The position numbers and the translations under genes were made by a program. A DNA stretch of 64,000 nt, from the NCBI GenBank assembly GCA_002490835.1, contig DKUU01000027.1, positions 52,590 to 116,589 on the forward strand, written 5' to 3'. Under the pieces are notes generated by a model that saw only the letters and a program-made list of their open reading frames with translations, was not told where the DNA came from and did not search any database. Source of the stretch: Lachnospiraceae bacterium UBA7196. GTDB taxonomy: Bacteria; Bacillota; Clostridia; Lachnospirales; Lachnospiraceae. Shown in pieces: positions 15,948 to 24,534 of this stretch (the first letter of the stretch is position 1; every line of letters begins with the position of its first letter).

Positions 15948-17567
15948 TTATGCCATTTTTTCAGGGGGGGGGGTGACTGCAGAGTCAGGGGTGAGACCGT
16001 GTCCTTTGCGAAATTCTGCGGGACTCATCCCCACATATTTTCGAAATTTCTTGTGGAAATAATCCACGTTTTTATAACCGGCCTGTTCGGCAATCTCATA
16101 GACTTTCAGACTGTTCTCTAAAAGAAGTTCCTTCGAAAAGTCGATCCGTTTGTGGTCCACATAGGCGTTAAAACTTTCGCCTACGCTCTTTGTGAATATT
16201 TTTCCCAGATAGGCGCTGTTGTAGCCAAAGAGAGGCGCGATGGCTTCCAGTTTGATATTTTCCCTGAAATGATGGTCGATATAAAAAAGGACATCATAGA
16301 GAATCGTGTCTTTGGCGGAACTTCCCAAAGCGCCCATGACGGATTCAAACTGTTCTGACAAAAAGCGTAGAATCTCGTAAAGACAGCTGCTTTTCTGGAT
16401 AAAGTCGATGGCCTCTGAGTTGCTGGCAAAAGGAAGCGTCACGGTAGGATAATGATGGGTCATCTTTTCCTTGCTCTGCAAAAAAAGGTCGGTCAAAAAC
16501 AGTCGGATATGCGGGATGTTATTGGGAAAGCGTTCCAGCGCATGTGCTAATTCCTGCATGATATCCACGGTCATGCGGCGGTTATAGGAGGATAGACAGT
16601 CGCATAGCCGCTCCGCGTAGATGGGAACCGTTTCCGGAGACAGAGAAAAAGCAGGCTCCATTGCCGGAGAGGCAGCTTCCTTTTGCATCTGCGGCAGCGT
16701 TTCGAAGCCGATGGCAAGGATTTCGGGCGGACAGAAAAACCGGCGGTCAAGAAGGGCGGCGGCATCCTCGTAGGAGAGATGGATGTCCTCCGGGCGGGAT
16801 ACCGGCCTCCCGTAGGCTAAGAAGAAGGTGTCCGTGGGCACTTTTTCCCGAATTTCGTCCTGTTCCAAACGCTCCAAAAGATCAGCCAGCTTATGCAGAC
16901 CGCGTTCTCCTTTTAGGAGCAGTACGTCGCGGTTTCCTGTCTGGATATGGTCAAACAGGGTGTTGTCCCGATTGCTGACCTGCAGAAGGCGGGCAAAGTC
17001 TTCGGTCAGGGAGCGGCCCGGAGCGAGAGGGCCCTCGCAGAGCGCCACCTGATAGCGGTCGGTGCTTAAACCGAAGGTCAGTCTGTCCTCAGCTGAAAGG
17101 GACGCATGGAACGTGTTCTCCACAAGCTCCTGCAGGACGGTGATCTTTGCTTTGTTCTTGTAAGCGCTCAGATGAGAAGAGTCCTCTTTCGCCTGCGCAA
17201 GTTCTTCCCGAATCTGTGTGACCGTCTCCAACAGTTCATCCTCGTCAATCGGTTTTGTCAGGTAAAAGCGGACTCCGCTCTTTATGGCTTCCTGTGCGTA
17301 CTTAAAGTCCGCGTAGCCGCTTAAGATGATACATTTTCCCTCAAACCCCGCTTCTCTGGCAAGGCGGATCACTTCCGTGCCGTGCAGCAGCGGCATTTTC
17401 ACATCGAGCAGGACTAAATCGGGATTCAGGGTAAGAATCTGCGAAAGAGCGTCCTTTCCGTTGGAGGCCTCTCCGCAGAGCGCAAAGCCCAGTGAACCCC
17501 AGTCGATGATCTGCTTTAACCCTTCTCTGATGGCGTTTTCGTCGTCAGCGATAAACAGTGTTTCCAT
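15948..17567 (-). CDS. AraC-family two-component response regulator
   Basis: This is a 539-residue regulator. The receiver domain (residues 1-120) has acidic residues D8-D9, phosphoacceptor Asp55 in LVLLDVKMP and the lysine in LTKPIDE. A long linker of about 290 residues follows. The C-terminal AraC domain carries two helix-turn-helix units, the second in VYEIAEQAGYKNVDYFHKKFRKYVGMSPAEFRK. It is the likely partner of the YesM-type kinase at 10228 and regulator of the transporter and fucosidase. The last codons contain a C10 run (G10 on the plus strand, 15964-15973), so the extreme C-terminus could vary in length. Confidence 0.92.
   Translation of the reverse strand: METLFIADDENAIREGLKQIIDWGSLGFALCGEASNGKDALSQILTLNPDLVLLDVKMPLLHGTEVIRLAREAGFEGKCIILSGYADFKYAQEAIKSGVRFYLTKPIDEDELLETVTQIREELAQAKEDSSHLSAYKNKAKITVLQELVENTFHASLSAEDRLTFGLSTDRYQVALCEGPLAPGRSLTEDFARLLQVSNRDNTLFDHIQTGNRDVLLLKGERGLHKLADLLERLEQDEIREKVPTDTFFLAYGRPVSRPEDIHLSYEDAAALLDRRFFCPPEILAIGFETLPQMQKEAASPAMEPAFSLSPETVPIYAERLCDCLSSYNRRMTVDIMQELAHALERFPNNIPHIRLFLTDLFLQSKEKMTHHYPTVTLPFASNSEAIDFIQKSSCLYEILRFLSEQFESVMGALGSSAKDTILYDVLFYIDHHFRENIKLEAIAPLFGYNSAYLGKIFTKSVGESFNAYVDHKRIDFSKELLLENSLKVYEIAEQAGYKNVDYFHKKFRKYVGMSPAEFRKGHGLTPDSAVTPPPEKMA
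15964..15973 (-). repeat. Poly-C tract of 10 (coding strand) at the end of the response regulator gene
   Basis: Ten C in coding sense encode the PPP of the tail TPPPEKMA. Eleven C would create TGA directly after the tract; nine C would read on through the terminator region. Only the last few residues would change, so the effect may be small. Confidence 0.85.
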
Positions 17568-17641
17568 GCTGTTACACCCTCATATCCGATCGGCGTTTCC
17601 GTAATGGGTGCCGATAATTTTCTTTCAATCCTGTAAGCTGT

Positions 17642-19144
17642 TTATTCCACGGAAATCTTACACACCACAGGGAAGTCGCTCTTTACGCCTTTTGCTGTAA
17701 CATGCAGTCCGTCATCGTCAATGGAAAACTGCGGCTTTTCGGGAAAGCCCAGAATTTCCACACCGCGGATGATGCCGTGGAAATGCGGTTTGTTGGGATC
17801 GGCGGAGTGTCCGAGGGAGCGGATCAGGAAATTCCCGTCGTCAGGGCAGTGCAGGCAGGCGGCGTAGATGCAGCCGTTTCCTGCGGTAAAGCGGAAATCT
17901 TCTTTTGTGTAGCTTGTGGCAGCCGCGTCGGAGAACTGTCCTTCGATCTCTATTGTCGGCCCTTCCGCCGCGTGACGCCACGGTTTCGTCTGGTAGACGG
18001 CTTCTCCGTTTACGGACAGCCATGTGCCGATATCCCGCAGGATCGCAGCGTCTTCATCGGCAAAGCTGCCGTCCGCCTTCGGCCCCACGTTTAGCAGAAG
18101 ACAGCCGTTTTTGCTGACGACGTCTAAAAGGTAACAGAGAATTTCATTGCTGCTCTTATAGTCAAGAGAGGTGGTGTGGCACCAAGAATTTCTGGCGATG
18201 GCGGTGTCGGTCTGCCACGGGTAGGGCTTGGCGTCCGCAAACTTTCCGCGCTCCACATCAACAATACCGCTGCCAAAAGCCATAGCGTCGTGCTTGTAGC
18301 AGAGGGCAGTCTGGTATCCTCTTTCTGCGGCCCGGTTATAGCAGTAAGCCGCAATCTTTCTTAAGTAAGGCTTGTAGGCCTCATGCTGGATCCACCAGTC
18401 AAAGTAGAGGAGTCTGGGTTCATAGCGGTCAATGATCTCGCACGTACGGCAGAGCCAGTCTTCCAAAAACTCCCGGCTGGGATAGGGCTTTGCAAAAAGA
18501 TCCTGCATATCGGGCTGCGTCTGCTCTGAGGGCCAGTAGAAGTCGCCGCAGGTAAGAGGTTCTTTGATATCGCTGTCAAAGTCCTTGCCGTTTCCCATAA
18601 ACCAGTGATGCTCCGCCCGATGACTGGAAGCGCCGACAAGCAGTCCGCGCTTTTCGCAGGCGCACTTTAATTCTCCCAGAATGTCCCGTTTGGGTCCCAT
18701 ATTGACGGCATTGTAGGCGGAGAGGCTGCTCTCATACATCTGGAAACCGTCATGGTGTTCCGCCACGGGAATTACGTATTTTGCGCCGGCATTTGCAAAG
18801 GTTTGGGCCCAGTGATCCGGATCGAATTTTTCGGCTGTAAAGAGGGGGATAAAGTCCTTGTAGCCAAAGTCCTTGTGCGGACCGTAAGTTTTGATATGAT
18901 GCTCGTACTCGGGCGAGCCCTGTATGTACATATTGCGGGAATACCATTCATTGTTAAAGGCCGGCACGCTGTAGAGTCCCCAGTGGATGAAGATGCCGAA
19001 TTTCGCCCCGCCAAACCATGCAGGCGTCTGAAAGGCTGTCAGGGACGCCCAGTCGTCTTTGTAAGGGCCCTGTGCGATCACCCGGTCGATCTCGTTTAGA
19101 TAGTCTGCTTTGTTGGTGAACTGAAACGGTGTGTTGTTAGTCAT
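17642..19144 (-). CDS. Alpha-L-fucosidase (GH29)
   Basis: The start is placed at the ATG whose complement is at 19142-19144, with GGGAGG upstream; the product has 500 residues and no signal peptide. Family features include WFGGAKFGIFIHWGLYSVPAF, the YVIPVAEHHDGFQMY segment, and LLYFDWWIQ holding the likely catalytic aspartate nucleophile. NGCLLLNVGPKADGSF is also a GH29 hallmark. It removes fucose from oligosaccharides in the cytoplasm after import. The response regulator gene follows 75 bases downstream on the same strand, so the two probably form an operon. Confidence 0.93.
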   Translation of the reverse strand: MTNNTPFQFTNKADYLNEIDRVIAQGPYKDDWASLTAFQTPAWFGGAKFGIFIHWGLYSVPAFNNEWYSRNMYIQGSPEYEHHIKTYGPHKDFGYKDFIPLFTAEKFDPDHWAQTFANAGAKYVIPVAEHHDGFQMYESSLSAYNAVNMGPKRDILGELKCACEKRGLLVGASSHRAEHHWFMGNGKDFDSDIKEPLTCGDFYWPSEQTQPDMQDLFAKPYPSREFLEDWLCRTCEIIDRYEPRLLYFDWWIQHEAYKPYLRKIAAYCYNRAAERGYQTALCYKHDAMAFGSGIVDVERGKFADAKPYPWQTDTAIARNSWCHTTSLDYKSSNEILCYLLDVVSKNGCLLLNVGPKADGSFADEDAAILRDIGTWLSVNGEAVYQTKPWRHAAEGPTIEIEGQFSDAAATSYTKEDFRFTAGNGCIYAACLHCPDDGNFLIRSLGHSADPNKPHFHGIIRGVEILGFPEKPQFSIDDDGLHVTAKGVKSDFPVVCKISVE

Positions 19145-19257
19145 GCTTACCTCCCTGCCGAAGTTTTTTGCGGCGTTTTTTGAAGGATATCCCTGCCGCG
19201 GAGTCCGATTTTCAATTAGTTTGATTATAGCAGAAAGCGCGCGGTTTTGCCATGGGT

Positions 19258-19286
19258 TTGACAAAAAAGAAAAGCTGTGTTACACT
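19258..19286 (+). promoter_or_regulatory. Sigma-A promoter of the cobalamin uptake operon
   Basis: TTGACA (19258-19263) and TACACT (19281-19286) with a 17-base spacer lie directly upstream of the cobalamin riboswitch. It is divergent from the fucosidase gene. Confidence 0.7.
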
Positions 19287-19299
19287 CTGTCCCATAATC

Positions 19300-19436
19300 A
19301 AATAGAACATCAACTGCAGCCGCGCCTGCGGCACACGGAATAGGGTGAAAAGCCCTGCGAGTCGGTCACTGTGAAGCCTCTTGGATACAGATTAAGAGCA
19401 GAGAGGATAAGTCAGATACGTGGCGGTTAGATGGCA
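19300..19436 (+). promoter_or_regulatory. Cobalamin riboswitch
   Basis: The leader contains the conserved core GGGTGAAAAGCCC (about 19343-19355), then GCGAGTCGGTCACTGTGA, and a B12-box-like AAGTCAGATACGTGGC near 19411-19426. Order and spacing match the cobalamin riboswitch family. It precedes a B12-type ABC transporter. A T-run hairpin at 19497-19530 suggests control by transcription termination when cobalamin is plentiful. Confidence 0.88.
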
Positions 19437-19496
19437 TTCTGCCGAAACCGGAACTGCGAATTTTTTCGGCCTTGCTGCGCCTGCGGCAGGGTTTAT

Positions 19497-19530
19497 TGCG
19501 TTCTACGCTTCGGCACAGGGCGCATTTTTT
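19497..19530 (+). terminator. Riboswitch-controlled terminator hairpin
   Basis: TGCGTTC pairs with GGGCGCA and is followed by TTTTTT. A second hairpin (about 19472-19490, CCTTGCTGC with GCGGCAGGG) lies just before. Both sit between the aptamer and the first gene. Confidence 0.6.
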
Positions 19531-19565
19531 ACGCGCATAAGCAGAGTCAGAAGGAGGAGGACATC

Positions 19566-20552
19566 ATGAAAAAAGGACAAAAGACACAGAAGAGAACGAC
19601 AACGAGGATCACAGCGCTTTTACTGAGCCTGCTGCTTTGCATGCTCACGGCCTGCGGCGGTCAGACGGCGCAGGAGACGCCTGCCGCGCAGACAGCGGAA
19701 GCAGATATGTCGCTTCCTACGACTGACCCCAGCGGCGCGGCAATCTCCATTCCCGAGCAGGTGAATACCATAGTGGCGCTCGCCCCTTCGATTAATGAGA
19801 CGTTGGTGGCGCTCGGGTTGGAAGAAAAAATCGTGGGCTACGATTTGCAGAGCGCGGGGCTGCCGGGGCTGCCCGAAGGCGTTCCTACCTTTGATACGGT
19901 GAATCCCGACGTGGAGCAGTTGACGGCCCTTGCGCCTGATATGCTGCTGGTGTCAAGCCTTTCCCTCTACGATCAGGAGGCCCCTTATCAGCCGCTCATC
20001 GATGCGGGCGTGTGCGTGGTCTGTGTACCCACCAGCGTGAGTATTGAGAATGTGCGCAGTGACATCCGTTTTCTGGCGGCGGCGTTAAGCGTACCGGAAG
20101 AAGGAGAGCGTGTGGTGGCGGAGATGGACGCGGAACTTGAGAGGATATCCGCTGCGGTTGCCGATGTTTCGGATGCCGAGAAAAAGAGCGTTTATTTTGA
20201 AATCTCACCGGCCCCCTATCTGTATAGCTGCGGCAGCGCTACCTATCTGCATGAGATGATTGAACTGGCTGGGGGAAAGAACGTCCTTTCCGACCAGAGC
20301 GGCTGGCTTTCCGTGGAGGGGGAGACCGTGGTTGCGGCAAACCCGGATGTTATCTTTACGAATGTGAATTATATGGATGCGCCCGTAGATGAGATCCTCG
20401 GCAGAGAGGGCTGGGCAGGCGTATCTGCTGTAGCGAATAAAAATGTTTATTACATCGACAATATGGCGTCTTCCCTGCCGAATCAGAATATCGTGAAGGC
20501 GGTGGAACAGATGGCAAAGGCGCTTTATCCTGAACGGTTCGGGACGGAATGA
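19566..20552 (+). CDS. btuF: Cobalamin/iron-complex-binding lipoprotein of an ABC transporter
   Basis: ATG 19566 follows AGGAGGAGG. The 328-residue product has a lipoprotein signal (lipobox LTAC, Cys30) and a periplasmic-binding-protein class III fold: NTIVALAPSINETLVALGLEEKIVGYD, then PDMLLVSS. This family binds vitamin B12, haem or siderophores; the riboswitch upstream points to corrinoids. It is anchored outside the membrane and delivers ligand to the permease encoded next. Its stop overlaps the permease start (ATGA). Confidence 0.88.
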   Translation: MKKGQKTQKRTTTRITALLLSLLLCMLTACGGQTAQETPAAQTAEADMSLPTTDPSGAAISIPEQVNTIVALAPSINETLVALGLEEKIVGYDLQSAGLPGLPEGVPTFDTVNPDVEQLTALAPDMLLVSSLSLYDQEAPYQPLIDAGVCVVCVPTSVSIENVRSDIRFLAAALSVPEEGERVVAEMDAELERISAAVADVSDAEKKSVYFEISPAPYLYSCGSATYLHEMIELAGGKNVLSDQSGWLSVEGETVVAANPDVIFTNVNYMDAPVDEILGREGWAGVSAVANKNVYYIDNMASSLPNQNIVKAVEQMAKALYPERFGTE

Positions 20553-21625
20553 GGAAGCAGGCGGTCATGAGGCTTGGGACGAAAACAGAGAAGGGAAAGA
20601 CAAAGAGGACAGGGATCAAAATGGGGATTCTCCTCGCGGCGGCGCTCTTTGCCCTGCTTTTGGGCGTGGGGGTGGGGAGCGTGTATGTGTCGCCCGCAGA
20701 TATCCTTGCGATTCTGGCGGGGCGTTTCTTTGGACAGCCCTTGCCGGCCCATATTCCCGCAAGCTACAGCATTATGGTACTGGATATGCGCCTGCCGCGC
20801 GTCCTGCTGGCCTTTTTGACGGGGGCAGCGCTTGCCGCGGGCGGCGGTGTGATGCAGTCCGTACTGCAGAATCCGTTAGCTTCCCCCTTCGGTCTGGGCG
20901 TTTCTTCGGGCGCGGGGCTGGGGGCGGCGCTGGTGATCGTACTGGGGCTGGAGTCGGCAGGGCTTGGCGCCTTTCTTTTGCCGGGCGTCAGCCTGTGTTT
21001 TGCGCTCGGTACGGTGTTTCTGGTGCTGTTTGTTTCGGCAAGGCTGGACAGGGTGATGTCCAATGTGACCGTTGTGCTGGTGGGCATGGTGGTCTCCCTG
21101 TTTTGTAATGCCGTCATGACTTTACTGGCGACAGCTTCTCCCGCTTATGCACAGCGCATCCAGCTCTGGACGCTCGGCAGTTTTTCGATGCGGGAGTGGA
21201 GTGCGGTGTGGGCGCTTTTGCCGGTCACGGTATTGTGTTGTCTCTATTTTTTGCGCTATGCAAGGGAGCTTGATGTGATGACCTTTGGGGAGGAGCAGGC
21301 GGTGGCCATGGGCGTGGATCTGCGCCGCGTCAAGGGAAGGCTGATGGCGGCGGTAGCGGTATTAGTCGGTGTGGCGGTTGCTTTTGTGGGCATCATCGGG
21401 TTTGTGGATCTGATCATTCCCCATATCGCGAGAAAGCTTTTCGGAGCCTCGCACCGCAGAGTGCTTCCTGCCAGTGTCCTGCTTGGCGGAACCTTTCTCG
21501 TGCTGTGCGATCTGGCGGCAAGGACGCTCACGCCGCCGCATGAGATTCCGATCGGTTCGATCACGGCGCTGTTGGGGGCACCTTTCTTCCTGTATCTTTT
21601 CTTTGCGGGGAGGAGGAATGGTTGA
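20549..21625 (+). CDS. btuC: FecCD-type ABC permease, cobalamin uptake
   Basis: This is a 358-residue permease with about ten hydrophobic segments and FecCD family signatures: LRLPRVLLAFLTGAAL-like sequence, QSVLQNPLASPFGLGVSSGAGLGA and GFVDLIIPHIAR, followed by the GASHR loop. It overlaps the binding-protein gene by ATGA, so translation is coupled. Together with the ATPase at 24535 it should form the importer. That ATPase gene is displaced by nearly 3 kb, an unusual arrangement described in the findings. Confidence 0.9.
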   Translation: MRKQAVMRLGTKTEKGKTKRTGIKMGILLAAALFALLLGVGVGSVYVSPADILAILAGRFFGQPLPAHIPASYSIMVLDMRLPRVLLAFLTGAALAAGGGVMQSVLQNPLASPFGLGVSSGAGLGAALVIVLGLESAGLGAFLLPGVSLCFALGTVFLVLFVSARLDRVMSNVTVVLVGMVVSLFCNAVMTLLATASPAYAQRIQLWTLGSFSMREWSAVWALLPVTVLCCLYFLRYARELDVMTFGEEQAVAMGVDLRRVKGRLMAAVAVLVGVAVAFVGIIGFVDLIIPHIARKLFGASHRRVLPASVLLGGTFLVLCDLAARTLTPPHEIPIGSITALLGAPFFLYLFFAGRRNG

Positions 21626-21684
21626 GAAGTTGTTATAACGATAAGAAATGTGCGACGTGACGGTTGCTATGCCCTATATTTTTG

Positions 21685-21713
21685 TGGAAAATGGAGCTTG
21701 AAAGTGCTATAAT
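21685..21713 (+). promoter_or_regulatory. Putative promoter of the inserted flavoprotein gene
   Basis: TGGAAA (21685-21690) and TATAAT (21708-21713) are 17 bases apart, about 48 bases before ATG 21761, whose site is AGGGAGAGGG. Confidence 0.5.
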
Positions 21714-21760
21714 CAATTTTGTCAATTTGATGCGAGAGATTAATGTAGGGAGAGGGACGA

Positions 21761-22411
21761 ATGAAAGTATTATGTATATCGGCTTCCAATATTTTGCATA
21801 GCAAGGAAAATAGTATTTCACAAATTATTTGTTTGAGAATTTCTGAAATTTTATCAGAAAAGGAGATAATGTGTGAAATAGTGGATTTAAGGGATTACCG
21901 TTTACAACCATGTATTGGTTGCGGAAAATGTTTTGAACATAAAAGATGCTATAATGATACTGATTTTAACATAATTTATGAAAAAGTTATAGAATCAGAT
22001 GCAATTTTCTTCGTATCGCCACATTATGCTCCAATCCCTGCAAAATTAAGTATGATATTGGAAAAAATGGAGGAAATTACTTTTTTACATTGGTGGAAAG
22101 ATAATGAATATAGATCTGAAGTATATGGAATACCAGCAGGTATTATTTCACATGGTGGTGCTTGTGATTGGGCCTTAAAGAGTTATAAGGCAATGGTAAA
22201 TGACACAATAGCAAATGCTTTAGATACCATTCAATGTAAGACAGTTCCTTATGATTCTGAATGGAACACAGGAATATCATTACCAGTACAAAGAGTGTTG
22301 GAGGAAGATTACATTTTTCCAATTCAAAAATATGATTGGAATTTGCTTACACAAAAATTAAGAGACTATATTGAACTTGTTTTACAAGAAGTAGCGGATT
22401 TGTTTTGTTAA
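21761..22411 (+). CDS. NADPH-dependent FMN reductase/iron-sulfur flavoprotein
   Basis: This 216-residue protein has a flavodoxin-like fold: MKVLCISASNILHSKENS is the phosphate-binding start, and AIFFVSPHYAPIPAKLSMILEKM is the second flavin loop. A cysteine cluster CIGCGKCFEHKRC (about residues 48-60) matches iron-sulfur flavoproteins. It is probably a cytoplasmic electron-transfer reductase of unknown partner. It is clearly AT-richer than the btu genes around it. A second member of the family lies at 25972. Confidence 0.85.
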   Translation: MKVLCISASNILHSKENSISQIICLRISEILSEKEIMCEIVDLRDYRLQPCIGCGKCFEHKRCYNDTDFNIIYEKVIESDAIFFVSPHYAPIPAKLSMILEKMEEITFLHWWKDNEYRSEVYGIPAGIISHGGACDWALKSYKAMVNDTIANALDTIQCKTVPYDSEWNTGISLPVQRVLEEDYIFPIQKYDWNLLTQKLRDYIELVLQEVADLFC

Positions 22412-22504
22412 TAGCAAAAATGGTTAAGATGTGCAAAGCACACACCGGATTCGAGTGATAAAATGAGGTATCATCAAAGTAAAAATCAATTATGGAGAGA
22501 ACGT

Positions 22505-23062
22505 ATGGACTGTAAAGAACTGCCGAGGCGATTAGATAGAAAAGTAATTTATGAGAGCGATTATGTGTGTTTATATTCTGATAAGGTGAAGTTGTCAAAC
22601 GGTTATATAATAGAAAAGTATCACCAGATTCATTATCCGCATGAAGCAGTAAGCATTGTTGTATTTAATGAGAATGATGAGGTTTTATTGATCCAATCGA
22701 AAAGATATACGGTAATGCGTTTGGAATGGGAAATTCCGGCGGGACGTATTGAGGATGGAGAATCAAAGGAAGAAGCTGCACGCCGGGAGTGTATGGAAGA
22801 AACAGGGTGTACAGTGAAAGATTTACAGTTTTTATGTACGCAAAATCCTTCCAACGGAATGTCTGACTGTGTATGCCATGTTTTTGCGGCAAGGGTTGAT
22901 AGTGAAACAGTGAATTTTGATGAACATGAAGTAAAAATGAAACAGTGGATTCCCAGAGAGCGAGTCCTGGAGATGTTAAGAAATAATGAAACAAAAGATG
23001 GGATTTCTATCTTGGCACTGCTTTTTGCTTTTGCATTTTATAAATACCCTTCGAAGGGATAG
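22505..23062 (+). CDS. NUDIX hydrolase, ADP-ribose pyrophosphatase-like
   Basis: ATG 22505 is chosen with GGAGA six bases upstream; a longer frame from 22463 has no clear site. The product has 185 residues. The complete Nudix box GX5EX7REX2EEXG begins at Gly80 (GRIEDGESKEEAARRE, then CMEETG). The preceding LEWEIPAGRIEDG and the later CTQNPSNGMSD fit ADP-ribose or NDP-sugar pyrophosphatases. It would clean up nucleotide metabolites in the cytoplasm. It is part of the AT-rich insert. Confidence 0.9.
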   Translation: MDCKELPRRLDRKVIYESDYVCLYSDKVKLSNGYIIEKYHQIHYPHEAVSIVVFNENDEVLLIQSKRYTVMRLEWEIPAGRIEDGESKEEAARRECMEETGCTVKDLQFLCTQNPSNGMSDCVCHVFAARVDSETVNFDEHEVKMKQWIPRERVLEMLRNNETKDGISILALLFAFAFYKYPSKG

Positions 23063-23097
23063 CAGATGGCATTGAGTCATAACTTTCGTTCACCGGG

Positions 23098-23128
23098 TTG
23101 ACTCTAAACCATACATTAGGTTTATACT
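23098..23128 (+). promoter_or_regulatory. MerR-type promoter/operator with 19-base spacer
   Basis: TTGACT (23098-23103) and TATACT (23123-23128) are separated by 19 bases, longer than the usual 17. The spacer contains the dyad TAAACC-N8-GGTTTA (23105-23124). This is the hallmark architecture of promoters activated by MerR-family proteins that untwist the spacer. It lies 57 bases before the MerR gene, suggesting autoregulation. Confidence 0.8.
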
Positions 23129-23184
23129 TCTTTCAGGAAGCGCTTCCCAGGTAACTGTAAACGATTTTTGAAAGAGGCACAGGC

Positions 23185-24522
23185 ATGAAAATAGGTGAAT
23201 TTGCAAAAATGACGGGAATGCCCATATCGGCACTCAGACATTATGATAAAGAGAGACTGCTATGTCCGGACTATGTTGACCATTTTTCCGGTTACCGTTA
23301 TTATTCGACTGACCAGATAGCACAGGTGCAAAAAATTGAGCGATTAAAAAGCGGTGGTCTTTCTCTGAAAGAAATAAGGGATATTCTGAAAAATGCCGAC
23401 GATCATGAGCTCATAATGGGCATTCTGGAACAGCGGGAGTCAGAATACCGAACTATGCTTGCTGCCATTGAGGAGGCGAAGCGTATGATGTTTGAGAAAG
23501 AGGAGAAAAAAACGAAGGCTGCACAGGAAATACTGTCAGTCGTAGAAGAAAATGAATTTGGAGAAATGCTGATAAAGGGAATGTCCCTGCCCCTGCCGTT
23601 AAATCCCAAAGACTTACAGGCTGCATGGCGCAGTTTGGACGAGGAAATACAAAGAAGAAATTTTCAGCGTATTTCCGGATTCATGACCTATGGCGGTAAG
23701 GACAAAAATGAGATTCAGGTGGTTGCCGGGGTGGTAAAACTGAGAGACGAAATGGGGGAACTGCATGAAGATATCGACCTTATTTTTGAGGATGATGAGC
23801 AGGTCATCGGCAAATGGAAGGTTGTGGGGGAATATGCCGTAAAGGAAGATTTTTATTCCGAGCAGGGAGAGCGGAGAGAATCCGATATGGGAAATAGGGA
23901 CAGGGAAATCTATTTCCTGCCGGGCGGAGAAGATTACTGGATCTATAGCTGGACAAAAGGATATCTGAAATTAAACGGCGGTGACCAGTCCTGTTTATGC
24001 AGATATCAAATCGAGGATGATCAAGGAAGCCGCTATATGTTTGTGGAGAATAAATCCTATGAATATCTCCGCGGCGGGAGGCCTACCGTATTGGTGCTGG
24101 AACAGGTTGATAAAAACAGGTATACCAGGCGTGAGATTGCCAGAGAAGATGACACGGATCTGCCTTTTGTGAATGATGAGCGAGTTCTGGGAGATTGGAA
24201 GGCCTTTGACTTTATCCGCAGCAGAGAGCAATTCGCTCCGGATGGGAATCATCTCCCGCAGGAAAGACTAATGTTTAAGCATATGTATTTTGGAGAAGAT
24301 GGATTTTTGTCCAGTGTTTATATGGATGAAACCACATCGGGTAAAGAGATTCAGAGCTGGACGAAAGGCTATGTGCTCAAGCATTATAATCATACCGCCT
24401 GTGCATATGAAATTGTGACAGTGGATGGCATGGATTATATGATTATCGAGTGGAAAAGCGGGGATTATCGCTGGGGCGGTTATGATACGGACTATTATGT
24501 ATTTGTCAGAGATGAGGAATAA
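23185..24522 (+). CDS. MerR-family regulator with two tandem C-terminal beta domains
   Basis: This is a 445-residue protein. Residues 1-70 are a MerR winged helix (MKIGEFAKMTGMPISALRHYDKERLL, FSGYRYY), then a dimerisation coiled coil to about residue 125. The rest holds two copies of a roughly 110-residue module: VIGKWKVVGEY...WTKGYLKLNGG and VLGDWKAFDFI...WTKGYVLKHYN, each ending in an aromatic-rich strand (EYLRGG and DYRWGG). Similar modules occur at the end of some BlaR1-like sensors. They probably bind an effector. An operator of MerR type precedes it. Confidence 0.85.
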   Translation: MKIGEFAKMTGMPISALRHYDKERLLCPDYVDHFSGYRYYSTDQIAQVQKIERLKSGGLSLKEIRDILKNADDHELIMGILEQRESEYRTMLAAIEEAKRMMFEKEEKKTKAAQEILSVVEENEFGEMLIKGMSLPLPLNPKDLQAAWRSLDEEIQRRNFQRISGFMTYGGKDKNEIQVVAGVVKLRDEMGELHEDIDLIFEDDEQVIGKWKVVGEYAVKEDFYSEQGERRESDMGNRDREIYFLPGGEDYWIYSWTKGYLKLNGGDQSCLCRYQIEDDQGSRYMFVENKSYEYLRGGRPTVLVLEQVDKNRYTRREIAREDDTDLPFVNDERVLGDWKAFDFIRSREQFAPDGNHLPQERLMFKHMYFGEDGFLSSVYMDETTSGKEIQSWTKGYVLKHYNHTACAYEIVTVDGMDYMIIEWKSGDYRWGGYDTDYYVFVRDEE

Positions 24523-24534
24523 AGCGGAGTACGC

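Noticed and set aside
19224..19264. Minus-strand TATAAT (19224-19229) with TTGTCA (19259-19264) as fucosidase promoter
   Set aside because: The spacer is 29 bases, too long for sigma-A; the -10 alone may still be real with a weak -35.
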